The notes: a model not told the origin generated them from the sequence alone. A DNA stretch of 64,000 bases from Nocardia sputorum (GCF_027924405.1 NZ_AP026978.1:6138001-6202000); one strand, 5' to 3'; counted from the stretch's first letter, positions 24,912 through 39,900 are shown. Made by a program: numbers and translations.

Positions 24912-27900
24912 TCATGACCGCCCCATGTTCCGTGTCGCTTCCCATCCCGGGGGATCCAGCAACTCGGACAATCTGGGGCCGATCTGCGCCAGCGCTTCCG
25001 GTGACGTCATCTGGTCGTGTGAGACGCCGACGGGATGATCGTCGACCCGGCCGTCGACGTAAGGTTGCCAGCCGTCCGCCGCGGTGTCGTGACCGGCCGC
25101 GCTGAAGTAGTCCAAGCGGCCGCGGAAGACGTCGGGCCGGTGCTCGGCGATCAGCTCGGCCGAGCGCACGGCGCTGCGGTAGATCCGGCGCACCCGCTCG
25201 GGGGTGAGCACCGCCATGTCCGGCGGGATGGTGGCGTGCAGCGCGGCCAGCGCCTCGTCGCTCAGATCGCGCACGTCGCCGTCGCCGGGCAGCAGAGCGT
25301 CCGCGCCGATGCCGAGTTCGGCCAGCGCCTCGCGGATCGCCGCCCGGAAGTCGGTGACGTCGATGTCCGGGTGGCTGTCGAGCATGGTGAGCAGCCCGAT
25401 CTCCTCCCCCGCCGCCTGCAACTGGGTGGCCACCGCGTGCGCCAGCACACCGCCGAGCGACCAGCCGAGCAGCCGGTAGGGGCCGTGCGGCTGCACCGCG
25501 CGGATTTCGGCCACATAGCGGTGCGCCATCTCCGCCAGCGACGCAGGCAGGTAGCCCTCCTCGGTGAGCGCGGGCGACTGCAGGCCGAAGATCGGCGTGC
25601 TCGCGGCCACGTAGCGCGCCAGACCCGCGTAGCACCAGGACAAGCCGTACATCGGATGCAGGCAGAACAGCGGCTGGGCGGCGGCCACGTCGTGCGGCAC
25701 CATGGTCCGGATCGGCAGCAGTACGCCGAGCGCCGCGTTCGAGTCCTGGTCGTAGTCGTGGTCGTCGGCCAGCGCGGCCAGGATGCGGGCCGCCAGCGCC
25801 GCCGGGGTGGGATCGGTGAAGAACCACTGCACCCGCACCTCGGCGCCGGTGAGCGCGCGCAGCCTGCTGACCGCGCGCGTGGCGACCAGCGAGGTGCCGC
25901 CCAGGTCGAAGAAGTCGTCGTCCATGCCGACCCGCTGTCCGGCGCCGGGCTCGAGCACCGCGTCGAACACCTCGACCACGGTCCGCTCCAGCGGCGTGCC
26001 GGGCGCGCGGTACGGACGCGTCACCAACCGCGGCTCGGGCAGCGCCTTGCGGTCGAGTTTGCCGCTCGCGTTGAGTGGCAGTTCGGCGAGCTCGACGACC
26101 GCCGAGGGCACCATGTACGACGGCAGCGCGGCGCGGGCGTGCCGGAGCAGCGCGGCCTCGTCGACGCTCTCCGCGGGCGCGGCGACCACGTAGGCGACCA
26201 GCCGGTCACCCGTGGCGCCACGCACCACCGAGACCGCGGCATGCCGCACCTGGGGGTGACCGGTCAGCACGGCCTCGATCTCCCCGAGTTCCACGCGCTG
26301 GCCGCGCAGCTTGACCTGGAAGTCGCCGCGCCCGAGGTATTCCAGCGATCCGTCGCGCCAGCGCACGATGTCGCCGGTGCGATACAGGCGCGTGCCGCCG
26401 GCGTGCGCGACGAATCGCTCGGCGGTGAGAGCCGGCGCGCCGAGATAGCCGCGCGCCAATTGCACACCCTCGACGTACAACTCGCCCGCCGCGCCCGGCG
26501 GCACCGGCCGCAGCCGCCGGTCGAGCACGTGCACGCGGGTATTGGCCACCGGAAGACCGATCGGGACCGTCACCGCGGCGGTGTCACCGACCAGGTGGTC
26601 GGTGACCACGGTGGCTTCGGCGGGGCCGTACCAGTTGACCAGCACGGCGGCGGGCGCCATCGCGGCGAAACGCGCCGCCGTCTCCCCCGGCAACGCCTCG
26701 CCGGCGGCGAACACCCGCCGCAGCGACGGGTACCCCGCGACCGGGTTGGCCACCGGGTCCAGGAACGCGTCCAGCATCGACGGCACGAAGTGCACCGTGG
26801 TGACGGCGTTCTCGACGATGAGGCGGGCCAGATAGGCCGGGTCGCGATGGCCGTCGGGCGCGGCGACCACGATCGACGCCCCGGTCTGCAACGGCCAGAA
26901 CAACTCCCATGCGGAGATGTCGAAGGTGATCGGCGTTTTGTGCAGCACCACGTCACCGCCGTCGTGCGGGTAGACCGACTGCGCCCAGCGGAACTGGTTG
27001 ACCATCTGCCGGTGGGTGATCATCACGCCCTTGGGGCGACCGGTCGAGCCCGAGGTGTAGATGACGTAGGCGACGGTGTCCGGGCGGACGTATTCCTGCG
27101 GCCACGGGCCCTCGTACGGCAGCAGATACAGCGTGTCCACCGCGACCACCGGCACGCCGGTCGCGGTGTCGAACGCGTCCGCGGTGGTGGTCAGGACGCA
27201 GATCGGAGCGGCGCTGTCGAGGACGTACTCGCTGCGCTCGGCCGGGTGATCCGGATCGATCGGAACGTAGCCGCCGCCCGCGCGCAACACCGCGTAGATC
27301 GCGACGACCAAGTCGATGCCGCGCCGCATGGCCACGGCGACCAGCGTCTCCGGGCCGACGCCCCAGCGCATCAGCTCGACGGCCAGGGACCGGACGCGCG
27401 AGTCGAATTCGGCGTAGCTGAGCGTGGTGTCGCCGAAGCGCACCGCGGGCGCGTCCGGGGTGCGCGCCACCTGCGCGTCGAACAGCGACGGCAACGTCGC
27501 GCCGTCGAGCAGTTCCGGCACGTCGGTGGCGTTGCGCGCGGCCAGCTCGGCGCGCTCGTCCGCCAGCAGGACATCGATGTCGCCGACCCGCGCTTGCGGA
27601 GTGGTCACGAAACGGCCGATCAGCGCCGACAACCGCTGCGCGAGCGCGAGCGCCGCCGGTTCGCCGGTCACGTCGCGCAGGTATTTCACCGACACGCGCA
27701 ACCGGCTGTCCAGCACCACCATCACGGTGAACGGGTAGTGGGTGCCGTTGACCGCGCCGACGCCGATGACGTTCATCCCGTCGATGGCGCCCGCCTGATC
27801 CAGGCCCTCCCGGTCCACCGGGAACGACTCGAACACCACGAGCGAGTCGAACAAGCCCTCCACGCCGACGGCTTCCTGGATCTCGCTCAACCCCAGGTAG

Positions 27901-30900
27901 TGGTAATCGAGCAGCGCCGCCTGCTCGGCCTGCAACTGGCGCAGCAGTCCGGCGAGCGTGTGCGTCGCCTCCAGCCGCACCCGCACCGGAATCGCGTTGA
28001 GGAACAGGCCGACCATCGCCTCGACGCCGTCGAGCCGCGGCGGGCGGCCGGAAACGGTGGCGCCGAAGACCACGTCGTCACGATCGACGGTGCGCCCGAT
28101 CAGCAGACCCCAGGCCGCCTGCACCACGGTGTTCACCGTGACGCCGAGACCGGAAGCCAGCCGGGTCAGCGCGGTGGTGTCGGCCTGGGACAGCTCGAAG
28201 CCGACCTCGCCGACGCCCGCGGAGATCTCGCGGCCGGGGTCGGCCGGCGCCAGCGGCGTCGGCTCGGTGATCCCGGCCAGCGCGGTGCGCCACGCGGCGC
28301 GGGCGGCCTCCGCGTCCTGGGCGACCAGCCACGCCAGGTAGTCCCGGTAGGACCGCACCGCGGGCAGCTGACGGGAGTTGCCGCCGAACGCGTACAGCGT
28401 GAGCAGGTCCTTCAGCAACAGCGGCATGGACCAGCCGTCGATCAGGATGTGATGGCTGGTCACCAGCAAGTGGTACCGGGCGGCGGCGGAACGGATCAGC
28501 GCGAAACGCAGAAGCGGCGCGGTCCGCATGTCGAAGTGGTCGGCCAGGTCGGCCGCCTTGATCCGGTCCAGCTCGGTGTCGGCCGCGCCCGGTTCCAGCT
28601 GAGACAGATCGATCAGCCGCCACGGCACCTCCAGCGACTCCTGCACGATCTGCACGGGCTTGCCTTCGCTGTCGTCGGCGAAGGCGACCCGCAGGTTGTC
28701 GTGCCGGTCCAGCACCGCCTGCGCGGCCGCCTGCATCCGGCGCGCGTCCACCGCGCCGCCGAGATCGAGCACGAACTGGGTGGTGTAGACGTCCACCGAG
28801 TGCTCGGCGAGCAGGGCGTGGAACAGCATGCCCGATTGCAGCGGCGTGAGCGGCCAGGCGTCGGACAGGTCCGGGTAGGCGCGGGCGAAGCGATCGATGT
28901 CGGGTTGCTTGAGCCGCACCAGCGGGAAGTCCGACGGCGTGAAACCGCCCGCGTCCGGGCGCAGGCCGTGCTCGGCGAGGCCGCCGAGCGCGCGAATCCA
29001 ATGCTCGGCGAAGGTTTTCGCGTCCTCACCGCGGAACGCGGCGGCGGCGAAGTCGAACCGGGCGAGCAAGCCCTCGTCGGTGGCGTCGACGGTCAGCACG
29101 AGCAGCAGATCGTCGGACGGGATGTCGGTGTGCACCCGCGCCGGGCGCAGATCCCGGTAGCGCAGCGCGAACCGGCCACGGCCGAGCCCGCGCAGTTCGG
29201 CGGCGGTCTCGGCGTTGAGATAGCGCAGCAGTCCGTAGCCGGCGCCGCGGGAGGGCACCGAACGCCGCAGCTCCTTGATCTGCGCGATCGCCGTGCCCGC
29301 CGCGGGGCCGCCGATCAGGGCGTCCTCGATGTCGATCCTGGTCAACCGCAACGGCAGCGGATATTCGGTGACGAAACCGCCCACCGTGCTCTCCGCGTCG
29401 GCCTGGGTGACCACGCGCCCGTCGGAAGGCAGCCGGACGACCGACCCGATCGCGCGCGTGACGGCCTCCCCCGCGGAGGTCTGCAGGGCCAGTGCCAGCG
29501 CGGTGAGCAGGATGTCGTCCACCCCGGCGTGATAGGCCTCGGCGGCAGCGGCGACGGCCGCGGCACCCTCCGCCGTGATGGTGAGCGAGACCCGGCTGCG
29601 TGCGCGCAGGTCTCGTCCCTCGGTCCCCGCACCCTCCGGGACGGAACCGAGAGCTCGTCGCCACCAGTCCATTTCGGCTACCGTGACCGGATCGTGCGCC
29701 TTGGCCGACAGGGCCCGGATGAGCGGGCCGAGGCCGGACTCGCGGCTCGCGGGCGCGGCGTGCCGGGCCCGGTTCCAGCGCGCGGTGAGCTGGTCGACGA
29801 CGGCCCGCCAGGAGACGTCGTCGACCACCAGGCTGCTGGCCACGACGAGCAGCGTGGAGCGGGCCTCGGGACCGCCGGTGAGCACGAAGTAGATGTTGCG
29901 GCCCTGCTCGGGGTCCAGGGCGGCCGCGACCGCCTGCACCACATCGTCGATGGGCAGCGAAGTCTCGCCACGCTCCGGGTCCAGCCTGCGGAAGGCCTCG
30001 CCGGTGCGCTCGGCGGCGGGCGGGATGCGCAGCACCGGCGCGCCGTCGTCGCCGTAGCGCACCTGCACCCACAGCATCGGGTGCTGGTCGAGCACGGCGG
30101 CCACCGCATGCCGCACCGTCTCGACCGAGCAGGTCTCGGGGACGTCGAGGGTGATGGCCCGCACTTCGATGCCCTCGTCCAGCATGCGCGCCGCGTCCGG
30201 TGTCAGCGGTAGTTCGCCCGCCTCGTCGCCGGGGCCGCCCGCCACCGCGGCGGCGCGGGCCAGCGCGGCGACGGTCCGGCATTCGAAGACATCGCGCGGC
30301 GCGAAGGTCACGCCGCGGGCGCGCGACCGGGAGACCACCTGGATGGACACGATGCTGTCGCCGCCGAGGGCGAAGAAGTCGTCGTCCAGTCCGACCCGTT
30401 CGAGTCCGAGCACCTCGCCGATCACTTCGGCGATCACCAGTTCGGCCGGGGTGCGCGGCGGGCGATAGGCGCGGGTCCGCGCCTCCGGCTCCGGCAGCGC
30501 CTTGCGATCCAGCTTGCCCACGGGGGTCAGCGGAATCGCGTCGAGCACGACGATCGCCGCCGGAACCATGTACTCCGGCAGCGTGCGCCCGATCCGCTCG
30601 GTCAGCGCGGCCTGGTCTATCGTGGCGTCTTTCGCCGGCAGCACGTAGGAGACCAGCATGGTCGCGCCGGAACCGGTCGGGCGTCCGAGGGTCACGGCGA
30701 AGCCGACTTCGGGCTGGGCGGAGAGGGCGGCGTCGATCTCACCGAGCTCGATGCGGAAGCCGCGCACCTTTACCTGGAAGTCGTTGCGGCCCAGGTATTC
30801 CAGCACCGGCGCGTCCCCGTCCCGGCGCCAGCGCACCAGGTCGCCGGTGCGGTAGAGGCGCTCGCCGGGCGCGCCGTGCGGGTCGGCCACGAACCGGGCG

Positions 30901-33900
30901 GCGGTGAGCGCGGGGCGGGCGTGGTAGCCGCGCGCCAGCTGGACGCCACCCAGATAGAGCTCGCCCGCGACGCCTTCGGGCACCGGACGCAGCCTGGCGT
31001 CCAGCACCAGCGACCGCGTGCCACGGATCGGTCCGCCGATCGTGACCGGCTCGCCGGGCCGCAGCGGGTCGCTGATGTTGGTCATGATGGTGGTTTCGGT
31101 GGGCCCGTAACCGTTGTGGAAGGCGCGCTCCGGCGCGGTCGTCCACTTGTCCGCCAGATCGGCGGGCACCGCTTCACCACCTGCCACGATCGCGCGCATC
31201 CCGGACAACGCGTCCGGATCGAGCGAGGCGAGCACCGAGGGGGTGAGGAAGGCGTGCGTGACTCCCTCGGCGCGGATCAGCTCGGCCAATTCCGCGCCGC
31301 CGAAGGTGTGCGGCGGCGCCACCACGAGCGCGCCCGCCGAGCCGAGCGCGAGCAGCAGTTCCAGCATCGACGCGTCGAACGACGGCGACGCGAACGCCAA
31401 GGCGCGGGCGGATCGGTCGAGCCGATAGCGTTCCACCTGCTCGGCGCTGAAATTCGCCAGTCCGGCGTGGGTGACCACGACGCCCTTGGGCAGCCCGGTG
31501 GAGCCGGAGGTGTAGATCATGTACGCGGCGTTGCTCGCGCGCAGCGGGCCGCGTCGTTCGCTGTCCCGCAACGGCTGATCCGGGCGCGCGGCGACATCGA
31601 GGGTGAAGTCGTGATCGTCCAAGGCGACCCAGGCGCCATCGGCCAGAACGGGCAGGTGGTCCAGCTCGGCGGTCACCGTCACACCGAGGGCCACGCCGGA
31701 ATCGGCCACCATGTGCGCGATGCGATCGGCCGGATAGGCCGGATCGATCGGGACGAACGCCGCTCCGGTCTTGGCCACCGCCCACAACGCGAGCACGGAT
31801 TCCACCGAACGGCGGATCGCGATGGCGACCAGCGCCTCCGGCCCAGCACCGCGGTCGATCAGCGCACGTGCCAATTGCGCGGAGGCCGCGTCGAGGTCGG
31901 CGTAGCTGAAGGTGCGATCGTCCGCGACCACGGCGACGCCGGATGGGTTCGCGGCGACGGCGGCGGCCATCAGATCCGGCAGCGTGCGCGGGGGCATGGC
32001 AGGTGCGCCGGCACGGGCGATCAGGTCGGCGCGCTCGGAGTCGTCCAGGATCTCCAGGTCACCGACCGCGGTGCTCGGGCGCCGGACGACCGCGGCCAGG
32101 AGTCGGCGGAACCTGCGGCCGAACTCGGCCACGGTCTGCTCGTCGAACAGATCGTGGGCGTAGGTGAATTCGGCGGCGAGACCGGCTTCCGCACCGGACG
32201 CGGTGCGCTGCTCGCGGATGGTCAGCAGCAGATCGAATTTCGCGGTGTCGACGGCCGGGTCGAGCGCCGTGCAATGCAAGCCGGGTAGTTCGAAGCTGGT
32301 GGCGGCCAGGTTCTCGAACGACAGCGCCACCTGGAACAGCGGGTGGCGACCGGCCGAGCGTTCGGGGTCCAGCGCCTCGACCAGTCGCTCGAACGGGATG
32401 TCGGCGTTGGCGAAGGCACGTAGGTCCGTTTCCCGCGTACGGGCCAAGAGTTCGGTGAAGCGGAGTCCGGGCGCGACCCGGGTGCGTAGCACCAGCGTGT
32501 TGACGAACATGCCGATCAAGTCGTCGAGTTGGGCTTCGCCGCGGCCCGCGACGGGCGTGCCGACGGCGATGTCGTCGGTGCCGGACAGGCGCGCCACGAA
32601 GACCGCGAACGCGGTGTGCACCACCATGAACAACGTGGCGTTGTGCTGCCGCGCGAGATCGGCCAGCGCGGCGTGCACGTCGGCGTCCACGACGAAATCG
32701 GTCCGGCCGCCCACGAAGGACTGCGCGGGCGGGCGTGGGCGATCGGCGGGCAGGTTCAGCTCGTCGGGCAGGCCGGCGAGTTCGGTGGTCCAGTAGGCCA
32801 GTTGCGCGCCAGCGATCGACTCGGGATCGTCATCGTCGCCGAGCGCGTCGCGCTGCCACAGCGCGTAGTCGGCGTACTGGAGGGGCAGCGGCGCCCAGGA
32901 CGGCTCCGCGCCGCCGCTGCGCGCCACGTAGGCCAGCATCAGGTCCCTGGTCAGCGGCCCCATCGACCAGCCGTCGGCACTGATGTGGTGCGCGACGAAG
33001 ACCAGCACGTACTCGCCGGCCGCGAGCTGGAACAGCCGCGCGCGGAACGGCACCTCGACGGTCACGTCGAAGCCCGCGGCGACGATGCGCTGTGCCTCAT
33101 CGGCGACGTGCCCGTCGCCGATCTGCGCGGGGTCCAGGTCCACCGGGACCTCGTGCGGAGCGAGTATCCGCTGTACCGGGCCGTCGGGCGTCTGCGGGTA
33201 GATCGTGCGCAGAATCTCGTGCCGCGCCACCAGATCCGCGACGGCCTGCCGCAACGCGGCCACGTCCAAGTCCCCGGACAACCGGATCGCGGCCGGAATG
33301 TTGTAGACCGACGCCGAGGTGTCGAACTGGTTCAGGAACCACATGCGCTGCTGCGCGAACGACAGCGGGATGCGGTCGGGGCGGGGCCCGGCGACCAGCG
33401 GGGCGCGTTTGCGCTCGCCGAAGCCGCGTTCCGCCTTGATCGCCAGTCCGGCCACGGTGGAGGCCTCGAAGATCGTGCGGACGGGGACGCGCGCGTCCAG
33501 TGCCGCGCCGATCCGCGCCGCGACCTGCGTCGCCAACAACGAATTACCACCCAGCGCGAAGAAATCGTCATCCGCACCGACACGCTCGACACCCAACACC
33601 TCGGCGAACACCGAAGCCACGATCTCCTCGATCGGAGTCGACGGCGCACGAAACGCCTGAACCTCGAACTCCGGCTCCGGCAGAGCCTTCCGATCCAGCT
33701 TGCCGTTCACATTCAACGGCAAAGCATCCAGCACCACGAACACCGACGGCACCATGTACGACGGCAAACCCGCCGTCAACTCCGACCTCACCCGAGCCAC
33801 ATCCACACCGGCCCCGGCCCCGGCCCCGGCCCCGGCCCCGGCATCGACCGCAGCGGCAACGGCTTCACCACCACCGGCCGCACCAGCAGCAACGCCACCC

Positions 33901-36900
33901 TCCGCAGCGGCCGGAACGATATAAGCCACCAAACGGTCACCGGTCTTCGGATCCGACTTCGCGACCACCGCCGCCTGCGCGACCTGCGGCAACGCCAACA
34001 GCGCCGCCTCGATCTCACCCAACTCGATACGGAAACCACGAATCTTCACCTGAAAATCCGTACGACCCCGATACTCCAGCTCACCGTCGCCGTTCCACGC
34101 GACCAAATCACCCGTGCGATACATCCGCACACCCGACTCGAACGGATTCGCCACGAACCGATCCGCCGTCAGATCCGCACGACCGAAGTAACCACGCGCC
34201 AACTGAACACCCGCGAGATACAACTCACCGGAAACACCCACCGGCACCGGCCGCAGCCGAGAGTCGAGCACGTAAACCCGGCTGTTCCACTCCGGCGCAC
34301 CAATCGACACCGACACCTCATCAGCCGACGTCACACGATGACTGGTGATCGACACCGCCGCCTCAGTCGGACCATAAAGATTGAACAACTCCGTGCGCGG
34401 GTGCTCCCGCAAAAACCGCTGCGCCACCGCACCCGGCAACGCTTCACCAATCGCCAACACCCGCCACAGCGACCAGTCCACCGTGTCCGCGGCGGGCCGG
34501 TGCGCCAGCAGCGCGTCCAGCATCGACGGAACCACGTGCAGAGTAGTGACCGACTCGCGCGCCATGAGTTCGGCCAAATACGCCGGATCCCGATGACCAT
34601 CCGGCGCGGCGATCACCAGACGACCACCACACACCGCCGCCGACCAGAACTCCCACACCGAGAGATCGAACGTCGCCGCCGTCTTCAACAGCACCGAGTC
34701 GTCCTGGGACAGCTCGAATTTCGCTGCCTTCCAGAGCAATTGGTTGACGATCGCCGCGTGCGGCACCGCGACGCCTTTCGGGCGCCCGGTCGAACCCGAC
34801 GTGAAGACGATGTAGGCCGTGTTCTCCGGCCGCAGCGGGGCGACTCGCTCGGCGTCGCGGAGCGGCACGCTCGCGACCGCGGTCAGTTCGAGGTCTTCGA
34901 GCCGCACCACCGGCGCGACGTCGGTGTCGAAGTCCGACTCCGCGTCGCTCAATACGCAGACCGGGGCGGCGACGGAGAGGATGTAGTCGGTCCGCTCGGC
35001 GGCTTGGTCGGGGTCGACCGGTACGTACGCTCCGCCGGCCTCGGCCACCGCGTACATCGCGACGACCAGATCCACCGATCGGCGGAACGCGAGCGCGACG
35101 CGGGTCTCGGGGCCGACGCCCACCGAGATCAGGTACCGGGCCAGACGGTTCACCCGGGCGGCCAGTTCCGCGTAGCTCAGCTCGGCGCGTTCGCCACCGG
35201 GCAGATCCGCGACCAGCGCGACCGCTCCCGGCGCTGCCGCGACGGTCCGCCGCAGCAGCGACCCCAGGGTGGCGGGCTCCACCGGCTGGGCGGTGTCGTT
35301 CCATGCGGTGAGCACGTCGGCGCGCTCGGTGTCCGCGAGAATGTCGATGTCCCCCACCGGGACGGCGGGATCGGCGACTATCGCGGCGAGGACGCGCGAG
35401 AACCGAGCGACGAACCCTTCTACCGTCGCCCGGTCGAACAGATCGGTCGCGTATGTGAGGAACCCGCCGATACCCGCGGCCGCACCCGACTCCGCATAAG
35501 CATCACCAACAATCAAATGCAGATCGAACTGCGACACATCCAAATCCGCATCCACACCCGCCACCGTCAAACCCGGCAACTCCAACGCCGCACGCGCGAC
35601 ATTCTGAAACGACAACCCCACCTGGAACAACGGATGACGCGCCGTCGACCGCGGCGGATTCAACACCTCCACCAACCGCTCGAACGGCACATCCGCATGC
35701 GCGAACGCCGCAAGATCCGACTCACGCTGCTTACCCAGCAGGCCGACGAACGACTCATCCGGCTCGAACCGCGTCCGGAACACCACGGTATTGACGAACA
35801 TGCCGATCAAATCATCGAGCTCCCGCTCACCACGCCCCGCGACCGGCGTGCCGACGGCGATATCCGCATTGCCGGACAGGCGAGCAAGCAAGACCGCGAA
35901 GGCCGTGTGCACCACCATGAACAGCGTCGCGCCATGCGCACGAGCGAGCTCCGCCAACCCGGCATGCGTCGCGGCGTCCACCGTCACGGGCACGCGCGCA
36001 CCCGCGAGCGAAGCCACCGCAGGCCGCGGCCGGTCGGTCGGCAACTCCAGCACGTCGGGCAACCCGGCCAGCTCGGCGCGCCAGAACGCGATCTGCCGCG
36101 CCGCGAGCGACTCCGGATCCGACTCCTCCCCCAGCACCGCACGCTGCCACAACGCGTAATCCGCGTACTGCACCCGCAACGGCGACCACCCCGGAACATC
36201 GCCCGAGGTACGAGCCGCGTACGCCACCATCACATCCCGCACCAACGGACCCATCGACGACGCGTCCGCCGCGATGTGATGCACCACCACCGCGAGAACG
36301 TACTCCTGCGGCGCGTCCACGATCCGCAGCAGCCGGACGCGAACAGGCACGTCGGCGGTCACATCGAAGGGGGCCGCCGCGAGCGTGTACACCTCGCGCT
36401 CGATCTCGTCCGCACCGATCGGATGTTCGGCCACATCCAGCGTCACCTGGCCCGCGGCCAGCACCACCTGCACCGGACCATCGGGCGTCTCCGGATACAC
36501 CGTGCGCAGCACCTCGTGCCGCGCCACCACATCGCGCAGCGCCGCACCCAGCGCGCCCACATCCAGCGCACCGGTCAACCGCAACGCGAACGGCAAGTTG
36601 TAGGCCGCCGAACCGGTCGCCGCGACGGCGTCCTCGACGTGGTCGAAGCGGTTGAGGAACCACATCCGCCGCTGCGCCAACGACAACGGCAGTTGCTCCG
36701 GACGAGCGATACTCCCCAGCCGCACACGGCGCTCACCGTCGGTATGCGACTCCAGCGCCGCCGCCAACGCCGCGACCGTGGATGCCTCGAACAACGCACG
36801 CACCGGCACCTGAGCATCGATCGCCGCCCCGAGACGCGCCACGACCCGCGTGGCGACCAGCGAATTGCCGCCGAGCGCGAAGAAATCGTCATCCGCGCCG

Positions 36901-39900
36901 ACCCGGTCCACGCCGAGCACCGCCGCGAACACCTCGGCGACGATTTCCTCGACCGCCGTCGCCGGCGCACGGAATCGCCGCGCCGTGAAGGTCGGCTCGG
37001 GAAGCGCCTTGCGATCGAGCTTGCCGCTGGGATTCAGCGGGAACGCGTCCAGCGCCACGATGGCAGCCGGAATCATGTAGGCGGGCAACGTTTCCGCGAT
37101 CGCCGCGAGCAAGTCGCCCTGCTCGATCGAGTACCCGGGCGCGGGTACCGCGTAGGCGACCAATTGGTCGCCCAGGGACGACGGCGCGACCACCGCCACG
37201 GCCTGGCTCACCGAAGGCTGCGCCAGCAGCGCCGTCTCGATCTCACCCAGCTCGATCCGCTGACCGCGGAACTTCACCTGGAAATCGGTCCGGCCCAGAT
37301 AGTCCAGCCGGTGCGGTAGTTCGTCGGTGGCGGCGCGCCAGACCACCAGGTCACCGGTGCGGTACATCCGCTCGCCATCGCCGAACGGATCGGCGACGAA
37401 CCGGTCCGCGGTCAGATCGGGACGCCGCACATAGCCGCGGGCCAGCTGATCCCCCGCCAGATACAGCTCGCCCGGAACCCCCGCCGGCACCGGTTGCAGA
37501 CGCGCGTCCAGCACGTACACCTGCGTGTTCCACTGCGGTACGCCGATCGGCACGGTGCGCTCGTCCACCGCGGTCGCGGGCCAGTAGGTCACCGAGACGG
37601 CCGCCTCCGTGGGGCCGTACAGGTTGTGCACGGCGGCATCGGTCACCGCGCGCACCGCGGCGACGGTCTCCGGTGGCAACGCCTCGCCGATCACGAAGAT
37701 GTCACGCAAGGTCGGGCACGAGCCGGGGGAGGTGTGGGCGGCGAAGACCGTCAGCATGGACGGCACGAAGTCCGTCACCGTCACGCCTTGCGCCGCGATG
37801 GTCTCCGCCACGTACACCGGGTCACGATGCCCCTCGTGGTGGGCGACCACCAGCTTGGCGCCCACGCGCAGCGGTAGGAAGTAGCCCCACAGCGAGACGT
37901 CGAACGTCGTCGCCGTCTTCTGCAAGTACACGTCGTCCGCGTCGAGCGGATACGCCGCGAGCATCCAACTGATCTGGTTCTGGATCGCGAAGTGCGAGAT
38001 CGCGACGCCCTTGGGGCGGCCGGTGGACCCGGAGGTGAAGATCACGTACGCCGGATGGTGCGGCAGCAGCGGACGCAGCAGTTCCTCCGCGCGCACCGGC
38101 GAATCGTCGAACCGGTTCGGGTTCAGTGCGTCCAGCAGCAGCACCGCGGTGCCTTCCGGCACGTCGACCGCGTCGGCGGAGGTGGTCAGCACGCAGACCG
38201 GCCGCGCCGTCTCGAGGATGTGCGCGATGCGTTCGGCCGGATGATCCGGATCCAACGGCACATACGCCCCACCCGCCGCCACGATCGCATACATCCCCAC
38301 CACAAGATCCAACGACCGGCGAACCGCCAACCCCACCAACGACTCCGCACCCACACCCTGCGAAATCAACAACCGCGCCACACGATTCACCCGCGCATCG
38401 AACGCACGGAACGTCAACTCCACACCCTCGTACACCACGGCGACCTCGTCCGCGTACGCCTCCGCCGCACGGCGATACCCGTCCAGCAGCAACTCGGCGG
38501 GAACCGGGTAACGCGTGTCGTTCCACTCGTGCAGGATGCGTTCGCGTTCGGCGGGAGCGAGCAGATCGATCGCGCCGATCGGCCGATCCGGCTCGGCGGC
38601 GGCGACGGTCAGCAGCCGATCCAGCCGCCAGGCGAACTCGGCGATCGTCCGTTCGTCGAACAGGTCGGTGGCGTAGGTGAACATCGCCGTGAAGCCCGAC
38701 GCCTCGCCCCCGGAGTCGGGCACCACGGTCAATTGCAGATCGAATTTCGCCACCGCGCCGTCGAATTCCAGCACGCGGGCGGAGAGCCCGGGCAGGTCGA
38801 TCTCCGGCCGGTTCATGTTCTGGAAGAACAGCGCCACCTGGAACAGCGGGTGATGCGCCTGCGACCGCACCGGGTCGAGCACCTCGACCAACCGCTCGAA
38901 CGGCAACTCGGCATGCGAGAACGCGCCCAGATCGGTTTCCTTCGTCTGAGCCAGCAGCGTGCGGAACGACGCGCCGAGGTCGATCCGGGTGCGCAGCACC
39001 AGGGTGTTGACGAACATGCCGATCAGCGCGTCCAGTTCGCGCTCACCCCGGCCCGCCACGGGCGTGCCGATGGTGATGTCGTCGGTGCCGGTGAGCCGGG
39101 CGAGCAGCACCGCCAGCGCGCTGTGCACCACCATGAACTCCGAGGCGCCCGCGCTGTGCGCCAACTCGGCGAGACCTCGATGCACCGAGGCGTCCACCGC
39201 GAACGTGTACTCCGCGCCCCGGCCGGAGGCGACGGGCGGGCGCGGACGGTCCGAGGGTAGGTCGATCCGGTCGGGGATGCCCGCCAAGGCTCGCCGCCAG
39301 TAGGCGATCTGGGCCGCGGCCACCGACTCCGGATCGTTCTCGTCGCCGAGCATCGCGCGCTGCCACAGCGTGTAGTCCGCGTATTGCACCGGCAGCGGTT
39401 CCCAGGACGGGCGCGCCCCGTTACGCCGGGACAGGAACGCGCTGAGCAGGTCCCGCAGGAACGGCGCGACCGACGCGCCGTCAGCCGCGATGTGATGCAC
39501 CACCACCGCCACCACGTGGTCGGCGGGGCCGATCTCGGCCAGCGCCATCCGCAGCGGCACTTCCGCCGCGACATCGAAACCGGTCAGCGCGAGGCCGCGC
39601 AGCCACGCGGGCAGCTCGTGTTCGGCGACGGGCTTCGGCGCGAGGTCGGGGACGGCCGCAGCGGCGGGCAGCACCACCTGATACCCCGTACCATCCACCG
39701 CCGGATACACCGTCCGCAACGTCTCATGACGCCCGACCACATCCGCGACCGCCGCCCGCAACGCCGCCACATCCAACACACCCGACAACCGCACCGCGAA
39801 CGGAATATTATTCCCCGCCGAACCGGTATCGAACTGATTCAAAAACCACATCCGCCGCTGCGCCAACGACAACGGCACCCGCTCCGGACGCTCCACCGCC

